From: Pseudomonadota bacterium | GTDB taxonomy: Bacteria; Pseudomonadota; Gammaproteobacteria; Steroidobacterales; Steroidobacteraceae | Direction: 5' to 3' | Length of the DNA: 7,243 nucleotides | Assembly (NCBI GenBank): GCA_021808195.1 | Contig: JAKBCE010000119.1 | Location: 1 to 7,243 of the forward strand | Shown: positions 1 through 5,232 of the stretch, one piece after another | Layout: every line of letters begins with the position of its first letter | Numbering within the stretch: the stretch's first letter is position 1 | The notes under the pieces: model-generated | What the model saw: only the letters and a program-made list of their open reading frames with translations | Database searches by the model: none | What the model was told of the DNA's origin: nothing | Program-made: the position numbers and the translations under genes

Positions 1-465
1 GGCGATGAGTCGACTCTCCAGCGCAGTGGCGATGCGCAGCGCGACGTCAAACCCTTCGTTGGCGAGATCCACGACGCGGTCCGAAAGGTCGATATCCAGT
101 TTCAGCTGCGGATATCGGGTGCGAAACAGCGGCAGCACGTCAGCGAGGCGCAGTACGCCAAATGACAACGGGGCGGAGACTTTGAGCGTCCCGGTCGGAC
201 GCGCCGTTCCGGCTGCCGCGTTCGATTCCGCTTCGGCGATCTGCTCGAGGATGGCTCGCGCGCGAATGCAATATTCCACGCCTGCCTCGGTGAGCGAAAG
301 GCGGCGCGTCGTGCGGTTGAGCAATCTCGCCCCGATATGCGCTTCGAGCGCACTCACCTGACGGGTAACCGCGGCATTGGAGAGGTCCAGGGTTTCTGCC
401 GCTCGCGCGAAACTGCCCGAATCGACGACCTGGAGCAGGACCTTCATGCCGTATGCGATATCCAA
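1..465 (-). CDS. LysR-family transcriptional regulator, N-terminal half (cut by window edge)
   Basis: DNA-binding transcriptional regulator of the LysR type. 155 codons are present and the reading frame is still open at base 1, so about half of a typical 300-residue protein is missing (most of the effector-binding domain). The winged helix-turn-helix occupies about residues 5-63, with the family signature VVDSGSFARAAETLDLSNAA (13-32) followed by VTRQVSALE and the wing segment LLNRTTRRLSLTEAG. A linker helix follows, then the first strand of the periplasmic-binding-protein-like domain (TLKVSAPLSFG, about 93-103). The TTG at 465-463 is chosen as start because a GAGGG Shine-Dalgarno lies 4-5 nt upstream, an in-frame TAA is seven codons further up, and LysR proteins normally have several residues before the helix-turn-helix. 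The first ATG (447-445) is the alternative. It is divergent from the DoxX gene, the usual LysR arrangement, so DoxX is its likely target (inference). The effector cannot be told. Confidence 0.93.
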   Translation of the reverse strand, partial: MDIAYGMKVLLQVVDSGSFARAAETLDLSNAAVTRQVSALEAHIGARLLNRTTRRLSLTEAGVEYCIRARAILEQIAEAESNAAAGTARPTGTLKVSAPLSFGVLRLADVLPLFRTRYPQLKLDIDLSDRVVDLANEGFDVALRIATALESRLIA

Positions 466-496
466 AGTGCCCTCGAATATTCCGATTTACGCAATA

Positions 497-512
497 ATTA
501 ATTCATTGTAAT
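497..512. promoter_or_regulatory. Candidate LysR-type operator (ATTA-N8-TAAT) in AT-rich divergent promoter region
   Basis: The shared intergenic region (466-665) is markedly AT-rich from about 481 to 545, unlike the GC-rich flanks. It contains ATTA (497-500) and TAAT (509-512), an exact inverted repeat that includes the T-N11-A spacing typical of LysR boxes (T498/A510). An overlapping imperfect repeat, CAAT-N9-ATTG, runs 492-508. The position between the divergent regulator and DoxX fits an autoregulatory operator. No -35/-10 pair close to consensus was found, so the exact promoters are not assigned. Confidence 0.4.
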
Positions 513-583
513 GCCATTTATTTACTTCTGAAGAGAATCTAGAGTGATTTCCGAGGGAGTGGTGACGCATCGTGCGGTGTTCT

Positions 584-660
584 CCGGCGCATTGAGTACG
601 CCGGGTCGCGCCGTGACGGACCAGCCGCTCCGGCTACGGCTTCGCAATTCTCTTGGGAGA
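584..660 (+). other. 5' leader of the DoxX gene with three small hairpins
   Basis: The stretch before DoxX carries CCGGCG (584-589) / CGCCGG (599-604) with a 9-nt loop, AGCCG (623-627) / CGGCT (631-635) with a 3-nt loop, and TCTC (649-652) / GAGA (657-660), which would partly mask the GGGAGA ribosome-binding site (655-660). No T-tract follows any of them. In GC-rich DNA, 5-6 bp repeats can occur by chance, so a regulatory role is only a possibility. Confidence 0.2.
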
Positions 661-665
661 TCAAC

Positions 666-1073
666 ATGATCAAGACAACGACTGCGCCTTACGGCATTGC
701 ACTGCTGCGGGTGAGTCTCGGAGTTCTGTTCCTCGCTCATGTCTCGCTGAAGATCTTTGTCTTCACCGTCCCCGGCTTCGTCGGCTATTTCGCCTCGCTC
801 GGTCTACCTGCCGTTGCCGCGTACGGCGTGATCGCGCTCGAGCTCGTCGGCGGGGTTGCATTGGTGCTGGGGATCTATGCTCCCTGGATCGCGGTACCGC
901 TCGCGATCGAAATGCTCGGCACCATCGTCATGGTCCACGGACACAACGGGTGGTTGTTCACGGACAAGGGCGGTGGATGGGAATATCCGGCATTCTGGAT
1001 GATCAGCCTGATTGCGCTCACGCTGCTCGGTGACGGCGCATTCGCACTACGTCCCACTGCACGCACGGGCTGA
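666..1073 (+). CDS. DoxX-family small integral membrane protein
   Basis: 135-residue inner-membrane protein of the DoxX family. Four hydrophobic helices are visible at about residues 10-31, 52-71, 75-91 and 107-123, the standard DoxX layout and length. Family-like features are the E59-x2-GG motif in helix 2 (ALELVGGVALVLG) and the conserved loop between helices 3 and 4 containing HGHNGWLF and GGGWEYP (91-108). The ATG at 666 has GGGAGA five bases upstream. DoxX-family proteins have been linked to terminal quinol oxidase or redox and thiol stress complexes, but most members have no defined reaction, and none is assigned here. It stands alone: divergent from the LysR gene, which probably regulates it, and convergent with the sensor kinase gene 66 nt downstream. 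Nothing indicates a link to the hydrogenase operon. Confidence 0.92.
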   Translation: MIKTTTAPYGIALLRVSLGVLFLAHVSLKIFVFTVPGFVGYFASLGLPAVAAYGVIALELVGGVALVLGIYAPWIAVPLAIEMLGTIVMVHGHNGWLFTDKGGGWEYPAFWMISLIALTLLGDGAFALRPTARTG

Positions 1074-1091
1074 ACCACGGATGCACCAGCA

Positions 1092-1128
1092 GCGCCGGCA
1101 CGGCGCGAGAGTGCGCGCGTGCCGGTGC
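1092..1128. terminator. Strong GC hairpin between convergent genes, probable bidirectional terminator
   Basis: The stem pairs 1092-1102 with 1118-1128 (core CCGGCACG/CGTGCCGG, plus three outer pairs including one G-U). It continues after a one-base bulge with GCGC (1103-1106) / GCGC (1113-1116) around a 6-nt loop, about 15 pairs in all. It fills most of the 66-nt gap between the DoxX stop and the kinase stop, the expected place for a shared terminator. Neither side has a T-tract, so it is not a classical intrinsic terminator and may act by protecting 3' ends or together with Rho. Confidence 0.55.
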
Positions 1129-1139
1129 CACCCCTGCGC

Positions 1140-2723
1140 CTAAGTGGATTCTTTGCCAGTGAGAAATTCGCGCATCAGCCTTAGCAGCGCTTCGGCGCGA
1201 ATCGGCTTGCTGAGGATCCTCAACTGCGGATCAGGCGAGAGACCGCGGATGGCGCTCGAGGTGTCGCCTGTGACCAGAATGGCCTTGAGCTGCGGACCGA
1301 GTCGCTCGCGCAGCGCGCTGATCACCTGGATGCCCGTCTGATTCGGGCCCAGATGGTAATCGGTCATCAGCAGATCGAGCCGCGCACCGCTATCGATCGC
1401 CGCGAGCGCCTCTTCGGCCGAGGCGACCGGGATCACGTGGTACCCCTCGATTCTGAGCAGCATCCGTGTCGCATCCCGTACGCTCGGATCGTCCTCGACC
1501 AGCATGACGTTCGGCTGGCTGCCGCTCGCGCGCGGATCCGAGCCGTTGGCAGTCTCGTCGCTCTGCGTTGACGCGATGCTGGTTTGCGGCCCGGCTGCCG
1601 GCAGCAGCAACGAGAATGTCGAGCCCGAGCCGACGCGCGAGCTCACGTTGAGTCTGAGTCCGAGCAACTGAATGATTCGTTTGACGATGGATAGGCCGAG
1701 CCCGTAGCCGTCGCGCGATGTGTTGGTGCTGACCCCAACCTGGTAGAACTCATCGTAGATCAATGCGAGCTGATCGGATGGGATCCCGATGCCCGTGTCG
1801 CTGACGTCTAGACGGACCGCTGCCTCGTCCAACGGTACACAATGCAGCGCAACAGAGCCCGCGCGCGTGTACTTCACGGCGTTTGAGACCAGGTTGCGAA
1901 CCACTTGCTCGACCAGTGAGGGATCGCTGCGCACCCAGACGTTCGCTGGATTCGCTTCCAGCACCAGGCCCTTACCCGCCGCCACGCTGGAGAACTCGCG
2001 ACGGATTTCATCGCAGATTCGCGCCAGGGAGAAATCGGTGATCTCCGGCTTGATTGCGCCCGATTCAAGCTTGCTGATGTCGAGCAGCGCATTGAGTAGT
2101 CGCGACATCGCGCCGATCGCTTTCTCTTGCTGCGTCAGTGCTTCGGCGAGCAGAGGATCATGGACAGTCCGGCGCAGCGTGCCGTTCAGTAGTGCCAGCG
2201 CCTGCAGCGGTTGGCGCAGGTCATGGCTCGCAGTCGCCAAAAACCGGCTCTTGCCCTGGTTTGCCCGATCAGCGCTCTCGCGCGCCAGATCGGCAAGTTC
2301 GCGCGCCTCTTCAGCTACCGCCCGCGCCGCAATCAATTCTCTCTGAATGCGCTGCCGATCGCTGACGTCACGGATTGCAGCGACGACCAAGGTCTCGCCG
2401 CCGTCGACGACGGGACTGAGACTGATTTCCACGGGAAATTCGGAGGCATCACGCCGCAACCCGTAAAGCTCGAGATTCTGGCCCATGGGGCGGGCGCGCA
2501 TGTGCGCGCGGTAACTGGCACGGTGCTCCAGGTGACGTGTTCTGAAGCGCTCGGGGAGAAGCGTTTCGATGGGCCGCCCGACGATCTCCTCTCGGGTATA
2601 ACCGAAAAGTGCAAACACCTGGCGGTTGACGAACCGCACCAGCCCGGCGGCATCGACGATGAGCATGGCATCGGGTGCCGCCTCGAGGGCGCTGCGCGCG
2701 AGTTCTGGGGGTGTCAAGCGCAT
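1140..2723 (-). CDS. PAS-domain hybrid sensor histidine kinase with C-terminal receiver domain
   Basis: 527-residue signalling kinase with no transmembrane segment or signal peptide, so probably cytoplasmic. Domains in order: PAS (about 8-125, with FGYTREEIVGRP and a C-terminal IRDVSDRQ), a charged helical linker (125-157), HisKA with phospho-acceptor H167 in SHDLRQPL, and HATPase with N box N277/N281, G1 box DTGIGIP (309-315) and G2 box GYGLGL (339-344). A linker (about 377-402) leads to a receiver domain (404-522) with acidic pair D411/D412, phospho-acceptor D455 in MTDYHLG, T485 and K506. All catalytic residues are present. The SHDLRQPLQAL form of the H box marks a known subgroup of PAS hybrid kinases. 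The receiver has no output domain, so the phosphate must pass to another protein or be drained. ATG 2723 has AGAGGA upstream, though 10 nt away. No cofactor-binding residue in the PAS domain can be assigned, so the signal is unknown. Control of the neighbouring hydrogenase is possible but unproven. Confidence 0.93.
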   Translation of the reverse strand: MRLTPPELARSALEAAPDAMLIVDAAGLVRFVNRQVFALFGYTREEIVGRPIETLLPERFRTRHLEHRASYRAHMRARPMGQNLELYGLRRDASEFPVEISLSPVVDGGETLVVAAIRDVSDRQRIQRELIAARAVAEEARELADLARESADRANQGKSRFLATASHDLRQPLQALALLNGTLRRTVHDPLLAEALTQQEKAIGAMSRLLNALLDISKLESGAIKPEITDFSLARICDEIRREFSSVAAGKGLVLEANPANVWVRSDPSLVEQVVRNLVSNAVKYTRAGSVALHCVPLDEAAVRLDVSDTGIGIPSDQLALIYDEFYQVGVSTNTSRDGYGLGLSIVKRIIQLLGLRLNVSSRVGSGSTFSLLLPAAGPQTSIASTQSDETANGSDPRASGSQPNVMLVEDDPSVRDATRMLLRIEGYHVIPVASAEEALAAIDSGARLDLLMTDYHLGPNQTGIQVISALRERLGPQLKAILVTGDTSSAIRGLSPDPQLRILSKPIRAEALLRLMREFLTGKEST

Positions 2724-2740
2724 GACGAGCGCTTCCTCTA

Positions 2741-2746
2741 TATAAT
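2741..2746 (+). promoter_or_regulatory. TATAAT box, candidate -10 element (rightward)
   Basis: An exact TATAAT on the + strand sits in a short AT-rich patch just upstream of the kinase start codon. No good -35 hexamer is found 16-18 nt upstream, and the extended -10 TG is missing, so promoter strength is doubtful. Used rightward, it would start transcription near 2753 and reach the T-tract terminator at 2898-2905. The patch is also nearly palindromic (TATATA, 2739-2744). Its use as a leftward -10 is less likely, because the kinase ribosome-binding site would then fall at or before the transcript start. Confidence 0.3.
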
Positions 2747-2748
2747 CC

Positions 2749-2766
2749 CTGATTTGACCTGATCAG
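2749..2766. promoter_or_regulatory. Inverted repeat CTGAT-N8-ATCAG, possible operator
   Basis: CTGAT (2749-2753) and ATCAG (2762-2766) form an exact inverted repeat centred 34 nt upstream of the kinase start and directly downstream of the TATAAT box. The position suits a repressor or autoregulatory site. It is not a match to an FNR site (TTGAT-N4-ATCAA). Five-base arms are short and could be chance. Confidence 0.2.
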
Positions 2767-2905
2767 CCCGCGGACGACGATGCTGCTGCTACCGGCGTGT
2801 CCGACGAACGCCACGCCACACAACCGCAGCGATCTCGTTCGATTCCCGTCGGCGCCTTCGCGGGTCCATCCTAGAGATGCTCTGGCGCTGAGCATACTTT
2901 TTTTT
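2753..2905 (+). ncRNA. Candidate small RNA or transcribed leader ending in an intrinsic terminator
   Basis: No convincing protein gene occupies this strand here, yet the segment ends in a clear rightward terminator-like structure (2877-2905) and begins shortly after a TATAAT box. A transcript of about 150 nt is implied. Internal structure includes GGCGTG (2794-2799) pairing with CACGCC (2812-2817), and a T-loop-like GTTCGATTCCC (2837-2847) reminiscent of tRNA. The flanking T-stem does not pair and no matching 5' acceptor was found, so it is not a tRNA as it stands. Alternatives are a degenerate tRNA remnant, a premature-termination leader of the hydrogenase operon, or chance. The start is a guess from the -10 position. 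Confidence 0.3.
2877..2905 (+). terminator. Rho-independent terminator-like hairpin with T8 tract (rightward)
   Basis: ATGCTC (2877-2882) pairs exactly with GAGCAT (2890-2895) across a 7-nt loop, and two bases later comes an unbroken run of eight T (2898-2905). This is the only T8 run in the window and has the layout of an intrinsic terminator on the + strand. The 6-bp stem is short. No + strand gene lies upstream before DoxX, 1.8 kb away, with the oppositely read kinase between, so it terminates either an unannotated short transcript, antisense transcription from the kinase region, or a regulated leader. Confidence 0.5.
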
Positions 2906-2910
2906 GCTCC

Positions 2911-2939
2911 GAGTGCGCAAATGCGATTTGGAGGCACTC
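2911..2939. repeat. Nested two-stem hairpin upstream of the hydrogenase operon
   Basis: The outer arms GAGTGC (2911-2916) and GCACTC (2934-2939) enclose a second exact inverted repeat, CAAAT (2918-2922) and ATTTG (2926-2930), around GCG. The parts are co-axial, with a 1/3-nt internal loop, giving 11 base pairs in 29 nt. It directly follows the T8 tract. It could be an RNA hairpin in the hydrogenase leader or a dyad-symmetric protein-binding site. Confidence 0.4.
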
Positions 2940-3185
2940 TGGGGTGGACTGGCTCTCGCGGGCACAAATTGGAACTGCGGCAGGGCGAAGGACGGCTGTC
3001 CAGTACGGCCGGGACAGCGCCCGGATGGGGCTCGCGTCCGTCGAGAAACGTGCGATTCGGCAGCTTTGGCGTCGGGCACGGTCACAGGCAACTTCTCCGT
3101 ACCCTCAGGGTCCGTACATCTACGAAGATGAACCATTGCACGTCGGTGGCAGCATTCCCAGCCTACACGGATCGAGGGATGTTGG
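2940..3185. other. Non-coding leader region before the hydrogenase operon
   Basis: No open frame here looks like a real protein, and the frames that exist have low-complexity Arg/Ser/Gly-rich translations. The region contains an exact hairpin, GCTGTCC (2995-3001) / GGACAGC (3012-3018), with a 10-nt loop. It also holds a short palindrome, ACCCT-C-AGGGT (3101-3111), bracketed by direct repeats CCGTAC (3097-3102 and 3112-3117), with an inverted copy GTACGG at 3003-3008. The hydrogenase promoter must lie here or further upstream, but no sigma-70 or sigma-54 element close to consensus was found. Confidence 0.35.
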
Positions 3186-3659
3186 GTGGAAAGCTCGATC
3201 GTTCTTGGAATCGGCAACGTTCTGCTCCGTGACGACGGCGCCGGAGTTCATGCGGCCCAATCTCTTGCGCAGCGTCTGCCAAACTCGTCCGGAGTCCGAG
3301 TGATCGACGCCGGAACGCTCAGCTTCACGCTCCTCGGATATCTGGAAGACGCGGACCGTCTGATCATATTCGATGCTGGCGACTTCGGCGCTGAGCCGGG
3401 CGCGGTCCGCTGTCTCGAATGCGACGCGCTCGACGCGTTCATCGCCGACGAGACACGCAGGCGTTCCGTCCACGAGGTCGGACTTGCAGACCTGCTCGGC
3501 ATGGCGCGGTTGCAGCAGACTTTGCCGCCCCAGCGCGCACTCTTCTGTATCCAGGCCGGTGATCTGGGTTGGGGACTGGAACCAAGTGCGCCGGTCCGTG
3601 CCGGGATACAGCAGGCTGCCGAAGCGGCGCTGCGCCTGCTTCAGCGCTGGCAGTCATGA
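3186..3659 (+). CDS. hynD: [NiFe]-hydrogenase maturation endopeptidase (HybD/HupD/HyaD family)
   Basis: 157-residue cytoplasmic protease that, in this family, cuts the C-terminal tail from the nickel-loaded large subunit and so closes the active site. The N-terminal motif GIGNVLLRDDGAGV (8-21) is the family hallmark. By comparison with E. coli HybD, the three nickel-sensing residues are D17 (where HybD has Glu16), D63 in IIFDAGD, and H96 in SVHEVGLADLL. The length matches the family. The start is GTG at 3186, preceded by GAGGG at 3174-3178 with 7-nt spacing; an ATG at 3179 is out of frame. It is the first gene of the hydrogenase operon, and its stop overlaps the next start (ATGA at 3656-3659). 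The symbol follows the hyn naming of Isp-type hydrogenases and is a label by context; hupD or hyaD would be equivalent. Confidence 0.93.
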   Translation: MESSIVLGIGNVLLRDDGAGVHAAQSLAQRLPNSSGVRVIDAGTLSFTLLGYLEDADRLIIFDAGDFGAEPGAVRCLECDALDAFIADETRRRSVHEVGLADLLGMARLQQTLPPQRALFCIQAGDLGWGLEPSAPVRAGIQQAAEAALRLLQRWQS

Positions 3660-4117
3660 GCACTCTGGGCGGCATCCCGATCCATGTCGAACCGACCGGC
3701 CGTCCACTGCCTTCAAGCGCACTCGGTGCCGGACTCGCAGCGATTCTCTCGGAACTTGCCAGCCTGCTCGAGGCGTTGCGCCGCAGTGGCGCGGAGAGCG
3801 CGATCGATCTGCGCAGCCTGCCGCTCGGTCCGGATGATCTGGATCGCCTGCAACGCATCCTCGGCACGGGGGAAGTGGATATCCGCATCGAGGCGAACGG
3901 GGAGAGCCGCATTCGTGAGACGGCGGTCTGCGGCCTCTGGTGGACGGAGCACCGGGATGCCGCTGGCGCGCTCCTCGCCGTTCTGATCGAAGTCGCACGC
4001 ATTCCGAGCATCCTGTCGGCGGCCGACGAAGACCTCGCGCTCGGAGCAATACGACTTCGAGCCGACGCTGCAGCGCAAAGCGCCGAATTTGGGGAGAGCC
4101 CGCATGGCACGACCTGA
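3656..4117 (+). CDS. hupH: HupH/HyaF-like hydrogenase assembly protein, short single-domain form
   Basis: 153-residue protein resembling the C-terminal domain of HupH/HyaF, accessory proteins of membrane-bound [NiFe]-hydrogenase biogenesis that are thought to help small-subunit maturation. The recognisable part is LGTGEVDIRIEA (69-80) followed by IRETAVCGLWW (86-96), matching the family pattern of GEV, then ET and a G-hydrophobic-W-W turn, and a helix LLAVLIEVARIPSIL (106-120). HupH and HyaF are usually around 280 residues, so only one domain is present. The ATG at 3656 overlaps the protease stop and is preferred over in-frame upstream starts at 3569 and later, which would run deep into the protease gene. 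The 3' end overlaps the small-subunit start by 14 nt, which argues for translational coupling and a stoichiometric role with that subunit. The family call rests on motif recall, not a search. Confidence 0.8.
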   Translation: MSTLGGIPIHVEPTGRPLPSSALGAGLAAILSELASLLEALRRSGAESAIDLRSLPLGPDDLDRLQRILGTGEVDIRIEANGESRIRETAVCGLWWTEHRDAAGALLAVLIEVARIPSILSAADEDLALGAIRLRADAAAQSAEFGESPHGTT

Positions 4118-5228
4118 GACCGAGCTGACCATTGGTGAACTTCTTGATCGCAACGGCGTCAGCCGCCGCAGTTTCCTCAAATACTGTACCGCGATGGCTT
4201 CGCTCCTGGCGCTGCCGCCGATCGCCGCCCGTGCGATGGCAGCACAATTGCGGGCCGCGCGACGGCCGTCCGTCATTTATCTGTCCTTCCAGGAGTGTAC
4301 CGGCTGCCTCGAGTCGTTCACCCGATCGTTCGCGCCGACGATCGAGAACATGATCTTCAACGTCATATCACTGGATTACGACGACACGCTGATGGCTGCG
4401 GCCGGAACGCAGGCCGAAAAGGCGCGGGCGCAGGCCATGGAGGCGAACTACGGCAAGTACCTCCTCGTGGTCGATGGCGCTGTACCGACCGCAGATGGCG
4501 GTGTGTACCACTGCGCCGCAGGCCGCACCGGCATCGACATACTCACCGAATGTGCCAAGGGTGCTGCGGCGATCGTCGCGGTCGGTACCTGCGCATCATT
4601 CGGAGGTCTGCCGCACGCCGATCCCAATCCGACTGGCGCCCGGGCGATCTCGGCACTGGTGCCGGGCAAGCCGGTGATCAATGTATCGGGTTGTCCTCCG
4701 ATTCCGGAAGTGATCACCGGGACGTTTCTGCAGTACGTGACGACCGGGCGGGTGCCGGATCTCGATGAGCACCTGCGACCGACCGTCTTCTACGGCAACA
4801 GTATCCATGATCGCTGCTACCGCCGTCCGTTCTATGACCGCGGGGAATTTGCCAAGACCTTCGATGATGAGGGGGCGCGCAACGGCTGGTGTCTGTATGA
4901 GCTCGGCTGTAAAGGGCCCACCACGTACAACGCCTGCGCGACGGTGAAATGGAATAACGCGGTGAGCTTCCCGATCCAGTCCGGGCATCCGTGCCTCGGG
5001 TGCGCTGAGCCGGACTTCTGGGACCGCGGCAGCTTTTACAGTCCGATCCCCACCGCGCGTTGGGGTAAGGCGGGTGAGGTGAGCACCGCGGAAGCCGGCA
5101 CGCTCGCCGCAGGTGCAGCGCTCACTGGTGTCGCCATCGGAGCCGGCAGCGTCGTGTTGGCCCGCAGGCGAATCAGTCGCCACCAGCGCACGCCGCAGTC
5201 AGAGTCCGAGACACACAACGAGGAGTAA
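4104..5228 (+). CDS. hynS: [NiFe]-hydrogenase small subunit, Isp-type (group 1e-like), Tat-exported
   Basis: 374-residue electron-transfer subunit of a membrane-linked uptake-type hydrogenase. A twin-arginine signal, SRRSFLK (20-26), is followed by a hydrophobic stretch and Ala-rich cleavage region (about 41-47). Cluster ligands are all visible: proximal [4Fe-4S] C65, C68, C163 and C197; distal [4Fe-4S] H235, C238, C263 and C269; medial [3Fe-4S] C278, C297 and C300. The two extra cysteines of oxygen-tolerant group 1d enzymes are absent: G67 in ECTGC and G168 stand in their places. A hydrophobic C-terminal helix (about 332-352) followed by RRR is the membrane anchor. The ATG at 4104 has GGGGAGA at 4091-4097; a TTG at 4089 would add five residues but lacks support. 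It overlaps the HupH-like gene by 14 nt and is separated from isp1 by 4 nt. Placement before isp1-isp2 and away from the large subunit is the Isp-type hallmark. Confidence 0.96.
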   Translation: MARPETELTIGELLDRNGVSRRSFLKYCTAMASLLALPPIAARAMAAQLRAARRPSVIYLSFQECTGCLESFTRSFAPTIENMIFNVISLDYDDTLMAAAGTQAEKARAQAMEANYGKYLLVVDGAVPTADGGVYHCAAGRTGIDILTECAKGAAAIVAVGTCASFGGLPHADPNPTGARAISALVPGKPVINVSGCPPIPEVITGTFLQYVTTGRVPDLDEHLRPTVFYGNSIHDRCYRRPFYDRGEFAKTFDDEGARNGWCLYELGCKGPTTYNACATVKWNNAVSFPIQSGHPCLGCAEPDFWDRGSFYSPIPTARWGKAGEVSTAEAGTLAAGAALTGVAIGAGSVVLARRRISRHQRTPQSESETHNEE

Positions 5229-5232
5229 CGCC

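Noticed and set aside
2749..2766. FNR or CRP site overlapping TTGACCTGATCAG
   Set aside because: The arms and spacing fit neither TTGAT-N4-ATCAA nor TGTGA-N6-TCACA. It was kept only as an unspecified inverted repeat.
2770..2860. Possible tRNA gene or tRNA-derived attachment site, suggested by T-loop-like GTTCGATTCCC at 2837-2847
   Set aside because: The would-be T-stem (2833-2837 against 2845-2849) pairs at only two of five positions, no complementary 5' acceptor lies at tRNA distance, and no CCA follows. A decayed remnant cannot be excluded.
2449..2967. Leftward open frame of 172 codons spanning the kinase 5' end and the intergenic region
   Set aside because: It overlaps the well-supported kinase in another frame, and its translation is Arg-rich with no domain, including a stretch typical of frames read across tRNA-like sequence.
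3147..3162. Sigma-54-like TGGCA...GC element before the protease gene
   Set aside because: The spacing between GG (3148-3149) and GC (3161-3162) is 11 nt rather than the required 10, and the TTGC part is absent.
2780..3303. Rightward open frames in the gap before the hydrogenase operon (2780-3232, 2904-3131, 2944-3303)
   Set aside because: They have no recognisable domain and compositionally random translations. Two of them run into the protease gene in the wrong frame. They look like GC-rich chance frames.
4089..4103. Upstream TTG start for the hydrogenase small subunit
   Set aside because: The TTG overlaps the GGGGAGA ribosome-binding site that serves ATG 4104, and the Tat signal is complete from the ATG.
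4596..5183. Leftward open frame of 195 codons opposite the hydrogenase small subunit
   Set aside because: It is an antisense shadow of hynS with no domain or ribosome-binding site.
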